From Gymnopilus junonius (taxonomy: Eukaryota > Basidiomycota > Agaricomycetes > Agaricales > Galerinaceae): a stretch of 64,000 nucleotides of DNA. Where the stretch lies: NCBI GenBank assembly GCA_015501075.1, contig JADNYJ010000001.1, positions 868,001-932,000 of the forward strand. Direction: 5' to 3'. The notes beneath the pieces are model-generated. The model had not been told where the DNA came from and did not search any database. It worked only from the letters and a program-made list of their open reading frames with translations. Position numbers and translations under genes: made by a program. Shown here piece by piece: positions 1 to 11,371 of the stretch (position 1 is its first letter; each line of letters opens with the position of its first letter).

Positions 1-721
1 GAGTAGGAGGCGGTGTGGGCGCTTGCGCGATGTGAGCCATGCCATTGCCATTCAGGTCAATACTGAGGAGAGTAGTCGGTTTCGTGCTGGCTGCCATGCT
101 TCTAAAGGTACGAGGATCCGAAAGATACGAAGAAGAAGAGCGTGAAGGTGAGGGTGAAGGTGGTGAGCTAGGTGGGAGAGGTCTAACGGATGCATCATCG
201 TCGGCCTCCAAAGCGCTTGTGGGAGACCAAATGGAATCTCGGTTCAGTGACGACTGATCCAAAGAGATTTCGTCTTCGGCATAGATATTCAAGTCACCGC
301 GAACCTCGTCATCGTGGAGGGATATGGATCTTGTTTTTCGTCTGGCCAAGGATGAGCCGTCGGGTCTTGACTGTTGTTTTGAATGATGGCTGGATGGGAC
401 TGGGAGGGGCGAAGAGGTGATTCGTCGACTAGAATTGGAGCTGCGAGCCACTCCGAGCTCTGCAGCCCTCAAAGGCACATTTTCTGTCCGTTTGGCTTTG
501 CCTGACCCAGCCAACTTCCTTTGGAACCAGTTTATGATGGGCTTGCTGGAGCGACGGGAAACCTTCTTTTGCTGTGTTTTATGGTTTGCAGGCGTAAGAA
601 TGGGAGGAGGCACTTTCGGCATTGTGTTTTTTTCAGAGCGCATCTGGACAGCGGTGGTGGCGGCCTTGGGTGGCACAGAGTTATGCGCTCGGGGTTGAGC
701 TTCTGTGGGCTGTGTGGACAT
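1..721 (-). CDS. Hypothetical Ser/Pro-rich protein, 3' end off window
   Basis: An open frame with no stop runs on the minus strand from the ATG at 721 to the window edge, at least 240 codons. The N-terminus reads MSTQPTEAQPRAHNSV. A basic patch follows (KPIINWFQRKLAGSGKAKR, about residues 60-80), then Ser-rich stretches, an acidic segment (DDEVRGDLNIYAEDE) and a Pro/Ser tract (PLPPSSPPSPSPSRSSSS). The last visible segment, TTLLSIDLNGNGMAHIAQAP, looks ordered and may begin a conserved C-terminal region. There is no signal peptide or membrane segment. I do not recognise the family; low complexity suggests a regulatory or scaffold protein, which is inference. The start is the first ATG after stops in this frame. 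Confidence 0.65.
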   Translation of the reverse strand, partial: MSTQPTEAQPRAHNSVPPKAATTAVQMRSEKNTMPKVPPPILTPANHKTQQKKVSRRSSKPIINWFQRKLAGSGKAKRTENVPLRAAELGVARSSNSSRRITSSPLPVPSSHHSKQQSRPDGSSLARRKTRSISLHDDEVRGDLNIYAEDEISLDQSSLNRDSIWSPTSALEADDDASVRPLPPSSPPSPSPSRSSSSYLSDPRTFRSMAASTKPTTLLSIDLNGNGMAHIAQAPTPPPT

Positions 722-907
722 GGCGTGGTATATACAGCAGAAGAGGTGTTGAACGTTGGTAGTCAGGGAAAGAAATAGACCAACACAGTACACTTCGACC
801 CAATTTAGGTTCCGATTCAAACACGTTATTCAACATGTGGTCCAGTACTTACATATGATACACATTCTACGTTTCGTTTATTTAATAATTGTCCATTAGT
901 ATATTAT

Positions 908-3613
908 CTACCACTCCGTCTTCTTCGTCTTCCTCACTGGCGCGACAGGAATCTTCTTATCCGTATATCCAAATCCATTCAACCATGGCCATGTTTCCGA
1001 CCTCCTTTGCTCAAACGCGCTGATGGCATCTCCCCTTTGCATCGTTAATGCGATGTCGTCCAGACCATTCAACAGACAATGCCTTCGGAATGGGTCCGTG
1101 GTGAAGGGAACAGGAGGCTGGCCATTTGATCGTCTGATCTCTTCCTTCTCTAGATCTACCTCCAGTTCGAGCCCGGCTTCAGCGTCCTTGGCTAATTCAA
1201 CGCACTGTTCCTGGGGAATGGCCACCGGAAGCATCCCATTTTGCATAGAGTTATTGCGAAAAATGTCAGCAAAACTCGGAGCAATTACACATCGGATACC
1301 AAAGTCGTTCCTGTAACGTAAATCAGTACAGAGCAAATCAAGAAATGACGACAAAAACTTACAAACTCCAAGGCGCATGTTCGCGAGAGCTTCCGCATCC
1401 AAAGTTCTTGCCAGTGCAAACAAGAATCTTGGCTTTGTTGTAGGGTGCTCGATTCAAGATGAAATCAGTGTCCTTGCCGGTCCGAGGATCTTTCCGAAGG
1501 GTGTAGAAGAGAGCGTTTGCAAGACCTGTCCGCTTCAGGGTCTTCAGGAATTGCTTGGGAATAATCATGTCGGTATCAACATTCTCGATGTGCAAGGGTG
1601 CGGTGATGCCTTTGACAATTGTAAACTTCTCGACGGATGATGGAGATGACGGCGGCGGTAAAGGCGAAACGCTTTCCGAGGTAACTGGGGGTGGCGCAGT
1701 GGTCGCCTCGTCCATAAACTGGAATTCGCTGACGGTCTTTAGCTGTGGAGCGGGAACGGTATTAGCGAAGGCTGTCTTCCCAATGTATTTCCTGACATCA
1801 GTCAATTTTCCTGTGATGGCTGCTGCAGCTGCCATAGCGGGACTTAGCAAATGTGTCCGACCACCTGCACCTTGACGGCCCTCGAAATTACGATTGCTAG
1901 TACTCGCACAACGTTCTCCGGGAGCTAACTGATCTGGGTTCATTCCTAGACACATGGAGCACCCAGCCTCGCGCCAGTCGAAACCGGCCCTCTTGAAAAT
2001 GGCATCCAACCCTTCCGCCTCAGCATGCTGCTTGATAATACCGGAACCAGGAACTATCATAGCATGGACATCGGGGGCAACCTTTGCATCAGGTCCAGCA
2101 GCCAAAACAACCTTAGCCGCAGATCGAAGGTCCTCGATACGACTGTTGGTGCATGACCCAATGAAGACCTTGTCTACTTTGATTTCTTCCATGGGCGTAT
2201 TAGGTTCGAGGCCCATATAAGCTAGAGAGCGCTGAGCTGATGCACGTTTTACAGGATCCTCCATGGTAGCAGGGTCGGGAACAGAACCAGTGATAGGAAC
2301 GACGTCTTGAGGAGAAGTTCCCCAGGTCACAGTGGGAATAATATCTGAGGCTGGGATAATGACCTCGATGTCAAATTTAGCGCCTTCATCGGATTTCAGC
2401 GTCTTCCAGTAAGCAACAGCACGGTCCCATTCTTCGCCCTTGGGTGCCAAAGGACGACCACAAAGGTAGTTGAAAGTGACCTCGTCCGGAGCGACCATTC
2501 CGGCCCGAGCACCAGCCTCAATGCTCATATTGCACACAGACATACGGGCTTCCATGCTGAAACCACGGAAGACAGAGCCAGCATACTCGATCACACAGCC
2601 AGTACCACCAGCCGTACCGATGACACCGATAATATGAAGAATTACATCTTTCGAAGTGACACCTTCGTGGAGTTCCCCATCGACTGTAATGCGCATGTTC
2701 TTCGACTTCTTCTGCAGTAAAGTTTGCGTTGCGAGCACGTGCTCAACTTCGGACGTTCCAATGCCAAATGCAAGAGAGCCAAATGCTCCATGCGCTAGCC
2801 AGATGTGTCAATATTCTTAAGATGTAAAAAGAGACGAATGCCAACTGACTTGAAGTATGTGAATCACCACATACACAGGTGATACCGGGCAGCTAGTTTA
2901 GAAATTGAAATTAAATAAGCGTATAATTGGGGAGCTGTTTAATAACGCACTGTAAAGCCTTGTTCAGGACCAATGACATGCACAATGCCTATCGCTTCGT
3001 TAGATGCTGAAATATACGCATAAGCACCAAAGTCTACACACCTTGACGGCGGTCCTTCATTCCGAAATACGTCAGGCCAAATTCTTTCACATTCTCCTCC
3101 AAAGCAGGCATTGTGCACGCGAATCTGGTTCGGCGATAAACGATTCAACGGATTGAAAATTTTTTCTCGATACCGTCCTATGCAATCCAGATGTCGATTA
3201 ACTATGAGCATCCAGAAAAAAATGAACACTTACGGGACATTGTGGTCGACCGTAGCCAATGTGCAGTCTAGCCTTCGAACTGGGCGTCCAGCATTACGAC
3301 TTTTGACGGGTAGAATGAGGCTCCAAATATAAGCCATGAAAATGAAGGCACTCACAGACCCTCAAACGCTTGCGGGCTCGTCACTTCGTGGACGAGATGT
3401 CTGCAAATACAAATCAAAAACCTTAGTTGTAGTCAAGTACCATACGACATACCGGTCAATGTAGATGAGTGCCAAGCCGTCCTGCTTGACGTCGCTGTTC
3501 GAAAAGAATTCGTGATTAGCGTGATCAATCAAAGCGTTACGAACTGCTCACACAACATGATCGTCCCAAATTTTGTCGTACAGAGTACGAGGAATAATAG
3601 TCGCAGCTGTCAT
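908..3613 (-). CDS. LEU1: 3-isopropylmalate dehydratase (isopropylmalate isomerase)
   Basis: This aconitase-family enzyme converts 2-isopropylmalate to 3-isopropylmalate, the second step of leucine synthesis. The gene has several introns. Short 5' exons encode [20 protein letters not shown], then [20 protein letters not shown], then [11 protein letters not shown], followed by the long exon 1359-2800 and a last exon 908-1315. The [4Fe-4S] ligands are visible in [17 protein letters not shown] and [13 protein letters not shown]. The conserved [19 protein letters not shown] precedes a Pro/Ser linker (around [18 protein letters not shown]) that joins the LeuC-like part to the LeuD-like swivel domain with [12 protein letters not shown]. 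That single-chain fusion is the normal fungal form. The protein ends RKTKKTEW. I see no break in the frame. Confidence 0.95.
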
Positions 3614-4135
3614 TTCTAGATGAAGGGGTACTAAAAGATGAGATGAGAGAGAGGATAATTGGAGCGAAAAGGTGAAATGGGCGACGCTTTTTATGTGCTC
3701 AGCTTCAAGTTATTGGCACAACCTTCGGCCGAAAGGTTTCGGACATTTTCCGATCGGCCAATCACTGGGTACCTCTCTGTCAGGTAATGCCGTTACATAC
3801 CCAATCTTAATCTGAGTCTCTTTTAAGCCGAGTCAAGAGTATTGCCTTCCTCTCATGTACGTCCGATTCTCTGTAGACAAGCAACTGTGTTCAATTGAAA
3901 CATGAGAACCGAGAACCTGATATTCCACATGATCAGGATTCTCAGATGGACTATCAGGAACTTGATATCATCGGGGTCCACTGCAAGCTCAACTTCGCTC
4001 AGGCTGTAAAGACACAACACCATTTAGTTCAGCTGCAACCTACGTAGAACAAGATCACACACTCCCAAGGGTAATAAAGCCGGGTAAATACAAATCAAGA
4101 TCAAAATAGAATGTGGATTAATCACAGAACGAAAC
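3614..4135. promoter_or_regulatory. LEU1 upstream region
   Basis: This 522-bp gap separates the LEU1 start from the 3' end of the next minus-strand gene. On the minus strand the bases just before the LEU1 ATG are CT-rich (around 3630-3660), as often seen in fungal 5' leaders. I found no convincing TATA box or palindromic Leu3-type site by eye. Confidence 0.4.
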
Positions 4136-5500
4136 CTAACTCCAATCTTCGATGACTTGATCAATTTGTGCGAAGAGGTCAAGAATAATCTGCGGGTAGA
4201 TCATCTTGCCAGCATTCACATCAAACGATGTTCTTAATGACGCAGACTTGGCGTCAGTCAAGGCGACAGAAGGACATAGAGAGCCAGAGGAATTCTGCGG
4301 GGGACAGAACTCGTCGCGGAGCGAAGCGATTGAGACATTAGCATCATTTTCTAGTGATTTTCGAATACTAAAGCCAGATGCCACATGTATATTCAAACGC
4401 GGAATTTTTGCTTCACATGCCTCGGGCAGTCCACAAGTTGAGTGACCAAAATTTGATTGCAAAGGAGTACGCAGAATGTGTTGTTCGTCTTCAGTGGAAT
4501 ACGAGTCCAGTGTGCGCCGAGAATTTGTCTCGCCCCGAGAACAAGTAAGTTTGTCAAAATCTGGGAGGACTAAGGAAGCCGTATATATAGCATGGCGCTT
4601 TTTTGACGACGATTTTTTGACGAGTCTATGTGTCTCTGGAGATAGTAGTTGACTATTTTCGAGGTCTCCGCTGCAAGATTTCCCTTCACCTGCGTTGTCG
4701 CCACTTTGATGCAGGTTACTCGGTATGCAAGAAATGCTATCTTGAATTGTATGAACGGTGCGAAGATTGGAAAGGCTAGTGGATCTGGCATGAGTCTCGT
4801 CATGATGGGATCTGATGTGTAAGGACTGTGTGGTGGTACGCCCATGTGTAACAGTGTCTCCAGATACCTTAGATTGATCTCTGGGATCTAACTTTCGAAT
4901 TTCAAGCGCTCTGCGATGCGTCCCCTTTGACCGGAAGCGTAAGAAGCCAGAGTTCCGATCGTTGGACCTCGGTGTTTTCTGATTTACGTCAAACTCCCAG
5001 AGAGCCGAGTCATTATTCTGGCCATGTAAGCTTAAAGAAGATAGTAAAGAGGAGGGTGCAATTAAAGCTTTAACCTCTGGAACAGCGAGAGTCTTGTTCA
5101 CATTTAGTTCGATGACTTCAGGCAAGGGACAGTTTTCCTTCTGAGAATATTCAGAAAGGGACTGCGCAGACAGCGCAGACTGCAGAGGCTTAGCAGAAGA
5201 GTAAGGAGAGAGCGTTCCAGAAGGTGATTTCAATAAATAGTTCACAGGCGTTGTGGGCACCCTCAATGGCCTGGTAGTGTTGGATTGGGATCTAGAAGCC
5301 TGGAGCATACTTGCATCTCGAAGAGGGATGACTTGAAACCGATGGGGATTTTTGTCTCGGACAGCGACGCGGGTTCTCATAGTAATCTTTATAGGCTCAT
5401 CACTGGCAGAGGTGGACCGGCCGCTTTCCTCAGTGGTGACACCAAAGTCCAAGTTCCCAGACGGTTGGAGACCAGAAAACGTCGCGCCCCTTGGACGCAT
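4136..5500 (-). CDS. Hypothetical protein, single exon, Ser-rich
   Basis: An uninterrupted 454-codon frame without introns, unusual here where nearly every gene is spliced. The protein is polar and Ser/Thr-rich and looks mostly disordered. It carries a KEN tripeptide (SEYSQKENCPLPEV, about residue 120), basic patches (VKKSSSKKRH) and several SP/TP sites (KSPSGTLSPYSS, QKTPRSND). The C-terminus IYPQIILDLFAQIDQVIEDW is amphipathic and probably the only folded or partner-binding part. KEN box plus SP/TP sites would fit a cell-cycle-regulated protein, but that is inference and I do not recognise a family. It is head-to-head with MED10 across about 150 bp. Confidence 0.7.
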   Translation of the reverse strand: MRPRGATFSGLQPSGNLDFGVTTEESGRSTSASDEPIKITMRTRVAVRDKNPHRFQVIPLRDASMLQASRSQSNTTRPLRVPTTPVNYLLKSPSGTLSPYSSAKPLQSALSAQSLSEYSQKENCPLPEVIELNVNKTLAVPEVKALIAPSSLLSSLSLHGQNNDSALWEFDVNQKTPRSNDRNSGFLRFRSKGTHRRALEIRKLDPRDQSKVSGDTVTHGRTTTQSLHIRSHHDETHARSTSLSNLRTVHTIQDSISCIPSNLHQSGDNAGEGKSCSGDLENSQLLSPETHRLVKKSSSKKRHAIYTASLVLPDFDKLTCSRGETNSRRTLDSYSTEDEQHILRTPLQSNFGHSTCGLPEACEAKIPRLNIHVASGFSIRKSLENDANVSIASLRDEFCPPQNSSGSLCPSVALTDAKSASLRTSFDVNAGKMIYPQIILDLFAQIDQVIEDWS

Positions 5501-5652
5501 TGCAAGCCGTGTCGGTAGCCAACACAGTGGACAGTAAGTTCAGGACCAGGCGAGTTCTTGGGCGGGAAGTGGAGGGTGACCGGTGACCAACAACCGACAA
5601 CAAACCCCTTCCTTTTCAAGTCGGTAAAGCACAAAGTATCTTCCCAGCAGCC
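5501..5652. promoter_or_regulatory. Divergent promoter between hypothetical gene and MED10
   Basis: Only 152 bp separate two oppositely oriented start codons (5500 minus, 5653 plus), so the two genes must share or interleave promoter elements. No TATA box is evident. Confidence 0.5.
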
Positions 5653-6230
5653 ATGGCGCAACCTGCGCCTGCCGCGCCAGATTCTCCGCGCTCTGAACAA
5701 ACTCCCCCGCCACCTGGTATGCAAGGAGACTTTGAACAAGAATTAATGGGACTCGCAAACTCACTATACAATTTGGGAGTCACTGTTATCAATGACACTA
5801 CTCGTGACTTGCAAGGAGGTTCTAAACCTGTAGGACCGCGGGTGTAAGTACGTGGAGTTGGGATGCTCTCATTCATCCCAGTTGACCATCCTTTCAGTAA
5901 CGATGTCGTCTCCAATCTCTCAAATCTTGATGACATAGCCCAACACTTGACGACGATGATCCCCATGCAGGTTTTAGCGGATATTGACAACTCGCGGAAC
6001 CCCATGCAGTTAACCAAGGAAAGGCTAGAGAGGGCCGCCGCTGAGAACCAGTTCATGAATGGCAAAATTGCTGCAATAAATGTGCGTCTTGCTGTAACCG
6101 TAATCTTTTATCAAGCTCACTACTCTGACAGTCGTACCGTCAATATCTCGATGAAGCTATTGCTGAGAATTTTCCAGAGCTCGAAACAGTCCTGAAGGAG
6201 AAGGCTCCAGAATCCAATCCACAGGAATAA
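5653..6230 (+). CDS. MED10: Mediator complex subunit 10
   Basis: A middle-module Mediator subunit that links transcription factors to RNA polymerase II in the nucleus. It has three exons: 5653-5843, 5898-6081 and 6132-6230, with introns gtaagt..cag and gtgcgt..cag. After a Pro-rich leader come the family hallmarks: ELMGLANSLYNLGVTV, NDVVSNLSNLDDIAQHL, IPMQVLADIDNSRNPMQLTK, ERLERAAAENQFMNGKI and the last exon YRQYLDEAIAENFPELETVL. At about 157 residues it matches the usual Med10/Nut2 length. The start is the first ATG in frame. Confidence 0.93.
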
Positions 6231-6855
6231 CAGCGATGCAGTGCGGTCGTTCTTGATCGACATAAGATATTCATGCCGCTTTTTGCATCAAGTAGAGCAA
6301 AAGGGTGTATCTGCAAAGGTGAGCACTGAGCACAGTCAGGCCAGCCCGGAGCGAGTTTTCCGACTTCCACGTTTATGATTTGATAACATATATGCATACC
6401 CGAAGGCCGGAGGGATTTACTTAACAATGACCAAATGGACTGAGAACATTGTTTTCTGGTTGTCTACTCTTAGATCCTAGAGCATGTTCATAGGTAATTA
6501 CATATGAATGAAAATAATTTCGTTCCTAGAAGAAAGAATTTTTTAAAAACCGATAAATATGGGAAATAAAAGTGAAATGCTCATAGCGCAGACTCCGATG
6601 TCATTGTCATGCGTGATGGTCATGGTAAAATACATGACATGGCAACCGGCCATGAATCCACAAAAAGCGCTCTGGATCTTAACTTGACTTTCTTCTTTTT
6701 CCTTACCAGTGACCACCTCGGTCAACTTCGTTGTCCTTAACCACCCCCATATCTGAGTTATCGGAGCAGCGCTTCCTTCTCCTAATTCTCTACTCTAATC
6801 TAGGCGAGGTTAGACCCATATCTTTACCGCTAAGAAATCGACATACCCCGTAATC
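6231..6855. other. Intergenic, MED10 to RIC8
   Basis: 625 bp with no supportable gene on either strand. It is AT-rich in the middle (about 6440-6560) and should hold the MED10 3' end and RIC8 promoter. The short open frames here show no family motif. Confidence 0.5.
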
Positions 6856-8982
6856 ATGACCGACATCTTCAATGCATACGCGGCCATTACGCCCTCATCT
6901 CCCAGGAATGAAGTCTCCACAGTTTTTAATATAATAATCAATGGTTTGCCTCTTGGTTTCAGTTCAAAGTCGCGTTTGATTCTCATTTGCGTCAGCCCTC
7001 CCATTTTCATTCGACAAAACTTCTCGGATTGAGCTAATCAAGGCCATCCTTACGGATTTGAAGGGTTATGGTCCCAAATCAAAGTTGAACTCGAAAGGTA
7101 GCGTTTTTCCGTCGACTTCGGATCTTATGCTCTTGTCTAATTGTTGTTAGATGTTACTCTTGCTCTATCGTCCGTGAAAACCCTTGGAAAGGACCCCGCA
7201 GGTTCAGAATACCTGTCTTTGCCTGCTAACTTGTCCATCCTGCTCGGGTTTACAACCACGTTCAAGGATGACCCCGAGGCGTCGAGTGAAGCTTTACGCT
7301 GCATTGCTAATGCGCTCCTCTTAATCGAACAAGCACGATCGACGTTCATCAGCAAAGAAATTAACGGCGGTGATACTTGTATCCTATTGCTTGAGGTATG
7401 GGCGATTTATGGGAGTACCAAGCCCTATCTTCTGACCATAATGTTGAAATTTCAGAAATCTACATCTCCAGACCACGTATTTATACTGTCCAGGATATTA
7501 TTCCTTGCAACTGCTTCTGGATCGGCGTACATTCAAACCATGGTTGAAAGCAAACACCATGGCCGAACCCTTGTCGAGATTCTAGGAAACAAGCTCGACT
7601 TGATGGGAACAGCTCTTCGTAACGGAACCCGGACAGCGAAAGAGGCTGCGACTGACCTACTCAAGTTCATTTTCAATGTTCTTGTGCACTACCCCAAGGT
7701 AGCTATTTTTTACAAACATTTTATGCCGAAACAATTAACTATTTTACCTAACACCTAGCTTTCTGAGGCTCAGCCCCAGCATTCTCAGGCGCGTGGAGAT
7801 GATAAGATTATAGGCGATTTTTGGGATTCAAGACTTGACGGGTAAGATCAACACTTACTTCATATTCTTGCACCAGAATTAATCTTACTATCTCAGCATC
7901 CTTGCCCCTCTCTTACGTACCTTCCACAATCTTCCTCTCTCTTCGCCGACCCCCATTGCAGCCCCCCTTACTCATGTAATTCACGCACTAATCACGATTC
8001 CTATTACTCCTTCCCTTAAGCCCATTTGGTTCGGACAGTCTTCTGGTTCGGCTCGCAATTCCGCGGGTACCAGTCCGAAGAGTAGAACCCCTCAGCCCAG
8101 TGACTCCTCCCCTGGAAGTCGTAGCGATTCTCCAGTTCCTTCAAATCCTTCCCCAACATCTCCCAAACCATCCACCCTTGATCGTGCTCTTTCTGTCCTT
8201 GCTGCTGGCCGGAGATCACTCTCACGGACACCTTCTCCAAGCGCTGGTGTCTCTCTGGACGTCTTGCAACGCGCATATGATCTTCTTGATACTACTTTTG
8301 CCCACTACTTCCCCGGAGACGTCGATCCAGATGATCTCGAACTTCGCCAGAAAGTTAAAGCAGAAACTTCAGACTCGTTGGATGACATGCTCTCTCCACT
8401 AATCGTTCTCATTTCTCGATTTTGCATTGGCGACGAAGGATGTAAAATTCGCGTTCGGCAATGGATTGTTCCAGATGACTTGGATAGGACTTCTCCATTG
8501 GAGCAGAGGTCTGATATACTTGGACGTTGTCTGAGGCTCCTTTCGAGTGTCTATCACCCACGTTTGAAAGATGCTGTAGGAGAGATGCTGTATGCCGCCG
8601 CCGACTCAGACGGTCAGTACTCATTTCTCTCGAATCCCAGTGATGCTAATTTTTTCGTATAGCTTCGACTCTGTCCTCTTTAGTTGGATATGGCAATGTT
8701 GCTGGATTCCTGTTCCATAAGGGAGTGCTCAGCGCTCCCCAACCAAGCTCTTCCTCAGGCTCCGGGCCTTCGTTAACGACGCCAGCCGGACAGGACATCA
8801 ACCCCATCACGGGCACTACTTTCCAACCTAAACCCGCGACCCCAGAAATGACTGATGAAGAGAAAGAGCGTGAGATGGAGAAGTTGTTTGTGCTTTTTGA
8901 CCGACTAGAGAAAACTGGCGCCCTTCCTCCTGATCAGAATCCCATGCGGAAGGCAATACAGCAGGGAAAACTGGGCAACTGA
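6856..8982 (+). CDS. RIC8: Synembryn / Ric8 guanine nucleotide exchange factor
   Basis: A cytosolic, receptor-independent exchange factor and folding chaperone for G-alpha subunits. The frame runs through at least seven exons. Exon 1 encodes MTDIFNAYAAITPSS and splices at 6942 (intron gtttgc..gtcag) into ALPFSFDKTSRIELIKAIL. Recognised armadillo-like segments follow: TLALSSVKTLGKDPAGSEYL, EASSEALRCIANALLLIEQA, LSRILFLATASGSAYIQTMV. A Ser/Pro-rich insertion (about 8035-8250) precedes DDMLSPLIVLISRFC. The C-terminus is diagnostic: DINPITGTTFQPK, EMTDEEKEREMEKLFVLFDR and NPMRKAIQQGKLGN. All exon joins keep the frame. Confidence 0.93.
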
Positions 8983-9351
8983 TAGTCCGATACCTGGAGG
9001 TTCGATGACCAAGATTATATATGATCGACAAAGCAACGACTGCAAAGACATACCTTAATGCTAATGTTTTATTCCCACTAATAGTATATCGATTATCTGT
9101 TACGCATATCAGCCTCCTTGTACTCGTAGTCAATGACAAATTGTCTCAGACTTTTTGACCCGTCAGGCGTGAATCATCTCCTGTATATGCATTACAACAA
9201 ATATCCGCAATACTTATGTAGAACAATAAACACGCCATAGAATAATAGGGTAAATCGAATGGCAGCTGGATACGAAAAAGGATGTAACATAGATGATGGG
9301 TCGTGACGATAGCGATGCATAAAGGCAGCCATGAAAGAAGAAGGTTCATGC
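8983..9351. other. Convergent 3' region, RIC8 and nucleolin-like gene
   Basis: 369 bp between two genes that end toward each other. It is AT-rich and should contain both polyadenylation regions. I see no gene or repeat in it. Confidence 0.5.
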
Positions 9352-11191
9352 TTAGAAAGTAATCTTCTTACCTTCGAAAGCAGTAATGCCACCATTCTTT
9401 GCTGCGCCACCTCGTGGTGCACCGCGGCCACCTCGACCGCCACGGTCGCCTCCTCGTCCACGACCACCGCCACCGCCACGACCGCCTCGGTCTCCAAAGC
9501 CACGACCGCCCCGGTTTGCGAAGCCGCCACGGCCGCCACGGTCTCCAAAGCCACGACCTCCACCGCGACCTCCGCCACGACCTCCGCCACCTGGTCCGTC
9601 TCTGGGTTGGGAGTAATCCAGGCGAATTGCACGTCCTTCGATCTCAGCACCTTGGGAAGCTTCAAAGGCCTTCTTGGCACCTTCAATGTCCTCGAACTCA
9701 ACGTAGCCAAAGCCCTTAGGTCGTCCTGTGTCACGGTCTGTAGGGAGACGGACGTTTTTGACTCCATAGTCATTGAAGAAGCTCCAGACAGTGTCTTCGT
9801 TGACACCGAAACTGAGATTTCCAACGAACAATGTGTTACTTGGTGGGCTAGTTTCGTCGCCGAAAGCTTGCGCCCTTTTTTCTCTCGCCTGAGACTTGTT
9901 AGGAGCGGTACTCCTATCAACATTGACGGGTCGACCGTCGATCTCCTTGCCATTCATCAAGAGGGCCTTTTCAACGGCGTCGGTGGTAGTAAACCGGACG
10001 TATCCGAATCCTCTAGACTTGCCAGTGTCACGGTCAACCTGAACGGTTGCCGACTCAACTTCACCACAATGGGCAAATTCTTGAGCAAGGCGATCGTTAT
10101 CAACTGACCATGACAGTCGGCCGACAAAAATGGTCTTTGTCTCTTCCTGCTCTTCACCGGCAGGGGCGGCATCACCATTGGCAAGCTTGACTTTCTTAGC
10201 CTGCGGTTGGCTATCCTCGTCAGCCTTGCGCTTCGTGGCTAAAAAAAGAGTCAACACATTGCAGAGAGAGAGAGAGCGAATTTTCTCACAACCGTTAGTA
10301 GGAGCCGCTTCTGTCATTTTAACGTCCCCGTCTTCATCTTCAGAGGACTCGTCTTCAGATGACTCCTCAGAAGATGATGCATCCTTCTTCGAAGCTTTGG
10401 TGGGAGCTTTCGTTTTCTCTTCTGACGAAGAATCGCTGTCGGAAGATGAAGCCTTCTTTGAGGTCTTCGCAGCAGTCTGGGGTGTAGCTTTGGCCGCTTT
10501 TGATGGAGCAGCCTCCTCGTCGGAAGAGTCTGAATCTGAATCGTCTGAGGAAGATGCTGCCTTCTTGGCTGAGGCACCTTTGGTTGGCGCAGCTTTGGCA
10601 GGAGAGGCTTTTGGTTGAATAGCTTTGGCAGGGCGGACTTCTCCTCTTCGGAATCTGAATCTTCGGACGAAGATTTAGACGACGACGAGTCCTTCTTTGC
10701 GGGAGTGGTTGTCTTTTTGGATGTGGGGGCAGAGGCGGTAGATTTTTTGGCAGCAGGAGTAGGCTTGGATTTCTCTTCGCTATCGCTATCGCTAGAGTCG
10801 GAAGAAGCGGAAGGAGGTTTAGCAGCCTTCACTTGAGAGGTCTTGGGCTTTTCGTCTTCGGAAGAGGATTCAGTCTCCTCAGAAGAAGAATCTTTTGGCT
10901 TCTTAGCCTAAAGATTTGGATAAGAAAAATATAGCGACAAGTACGTTGTAAGAATGATAATCACCTTCTTTCCATTCTTCTCGGCTTTATCAGCCTTCGC
11001 AGCAGAGGGGGTCTGTATTTAGCAGACTAGTGTTCAGTGACTGGTAAGAAAAACAGTATGCTACAACTCACGGGTTTGGCTTTTTCCAAAATTTCCTTGG
11101 AAGAGGGTATTTTAGTTGCGGACTTTTTTTCTCCCTTCACCTTTGAAGCAGGCGCCGACTTCTTCTCGGATTTCTTGTCTGATTTTGCCAT
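9352..11191 (-). CDS. Nucleolin-like RRM/RGG protein (Nsr1/gar2 type), frameshift in assembly
   Basis: A nucleolar RNA-binding protein of the Nsr1/gar2/nucleolin type, acting in pre-rRNA processing and small-subunit assembly. Spliced 5' exons give MAKSDKKSEKKSAPASKVKG, then a Lys/Ser/Glu-rich acidic half (repeated SSSEDSDSEEE-like blocks), and two RRMs. RRM1 has RNP2 TIFVGRLSW and RNP1 KSRGFGYVRF. RRM2 has TLFVGNLSF and RPKGFGYVEF. A glycine/arginine tail (RGG repeats) ends GGITAFEGKKITF. The acidic half is in a different frame from the RRMs with no intron available. The frames meet at about 10638-10650 in a GAA/GAG tract, where one added base would restore EEEEVRPAK. As assembled, the protein stops at 10314 before the RRMs. 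Confidence 0.9.
9390..9600 (-). repeat. RGG-repeat coding tract
   Basis: GC-rich imperfect tandem repeats encode the Gly/Arg tail of the nucleolin-like protein, with recurring RGG, FGDRGG and FANRGG units. On the opposite strand the repeats create long spurious Pro- and Thr-rich open frames. Confidence 0.85.
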
Positions 11192-11371
11192 GGAAGGTTG
11201 TCAGTGGGAAGTAACGACACCGCATTACCCAAAAAAATTTGATAGCATGAGATGATTTAGGGTAGGTCAATATCCCCTCACGTGGTCTAATTCACTAACA
11301 AGTCGATCCTAATAGTATTAGTAATAGTTACATAGTAAGATACAAACCTTAGCCAATATCCACTTAGTCTC
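11192..11371. promoter_or_regulatory. Divergent promoter, nucleolin-like gene and Rab escort protein
   Basis: 180 bp lie between oppositely oriented start codons at 11191 (minus) and 11372 (plus). The region is AT-rich near 11310-11350. No specific factor site was identified. Confidence 0.5.

Noticed and set aside
9331..10107. Long plus-strand frame of 258 codons, Thr/Ala-rich
   Set aside because: It is antisense to the RRM/RGG exon; its composition is the mirror of the Gly/Arg repeats and it has no domain.
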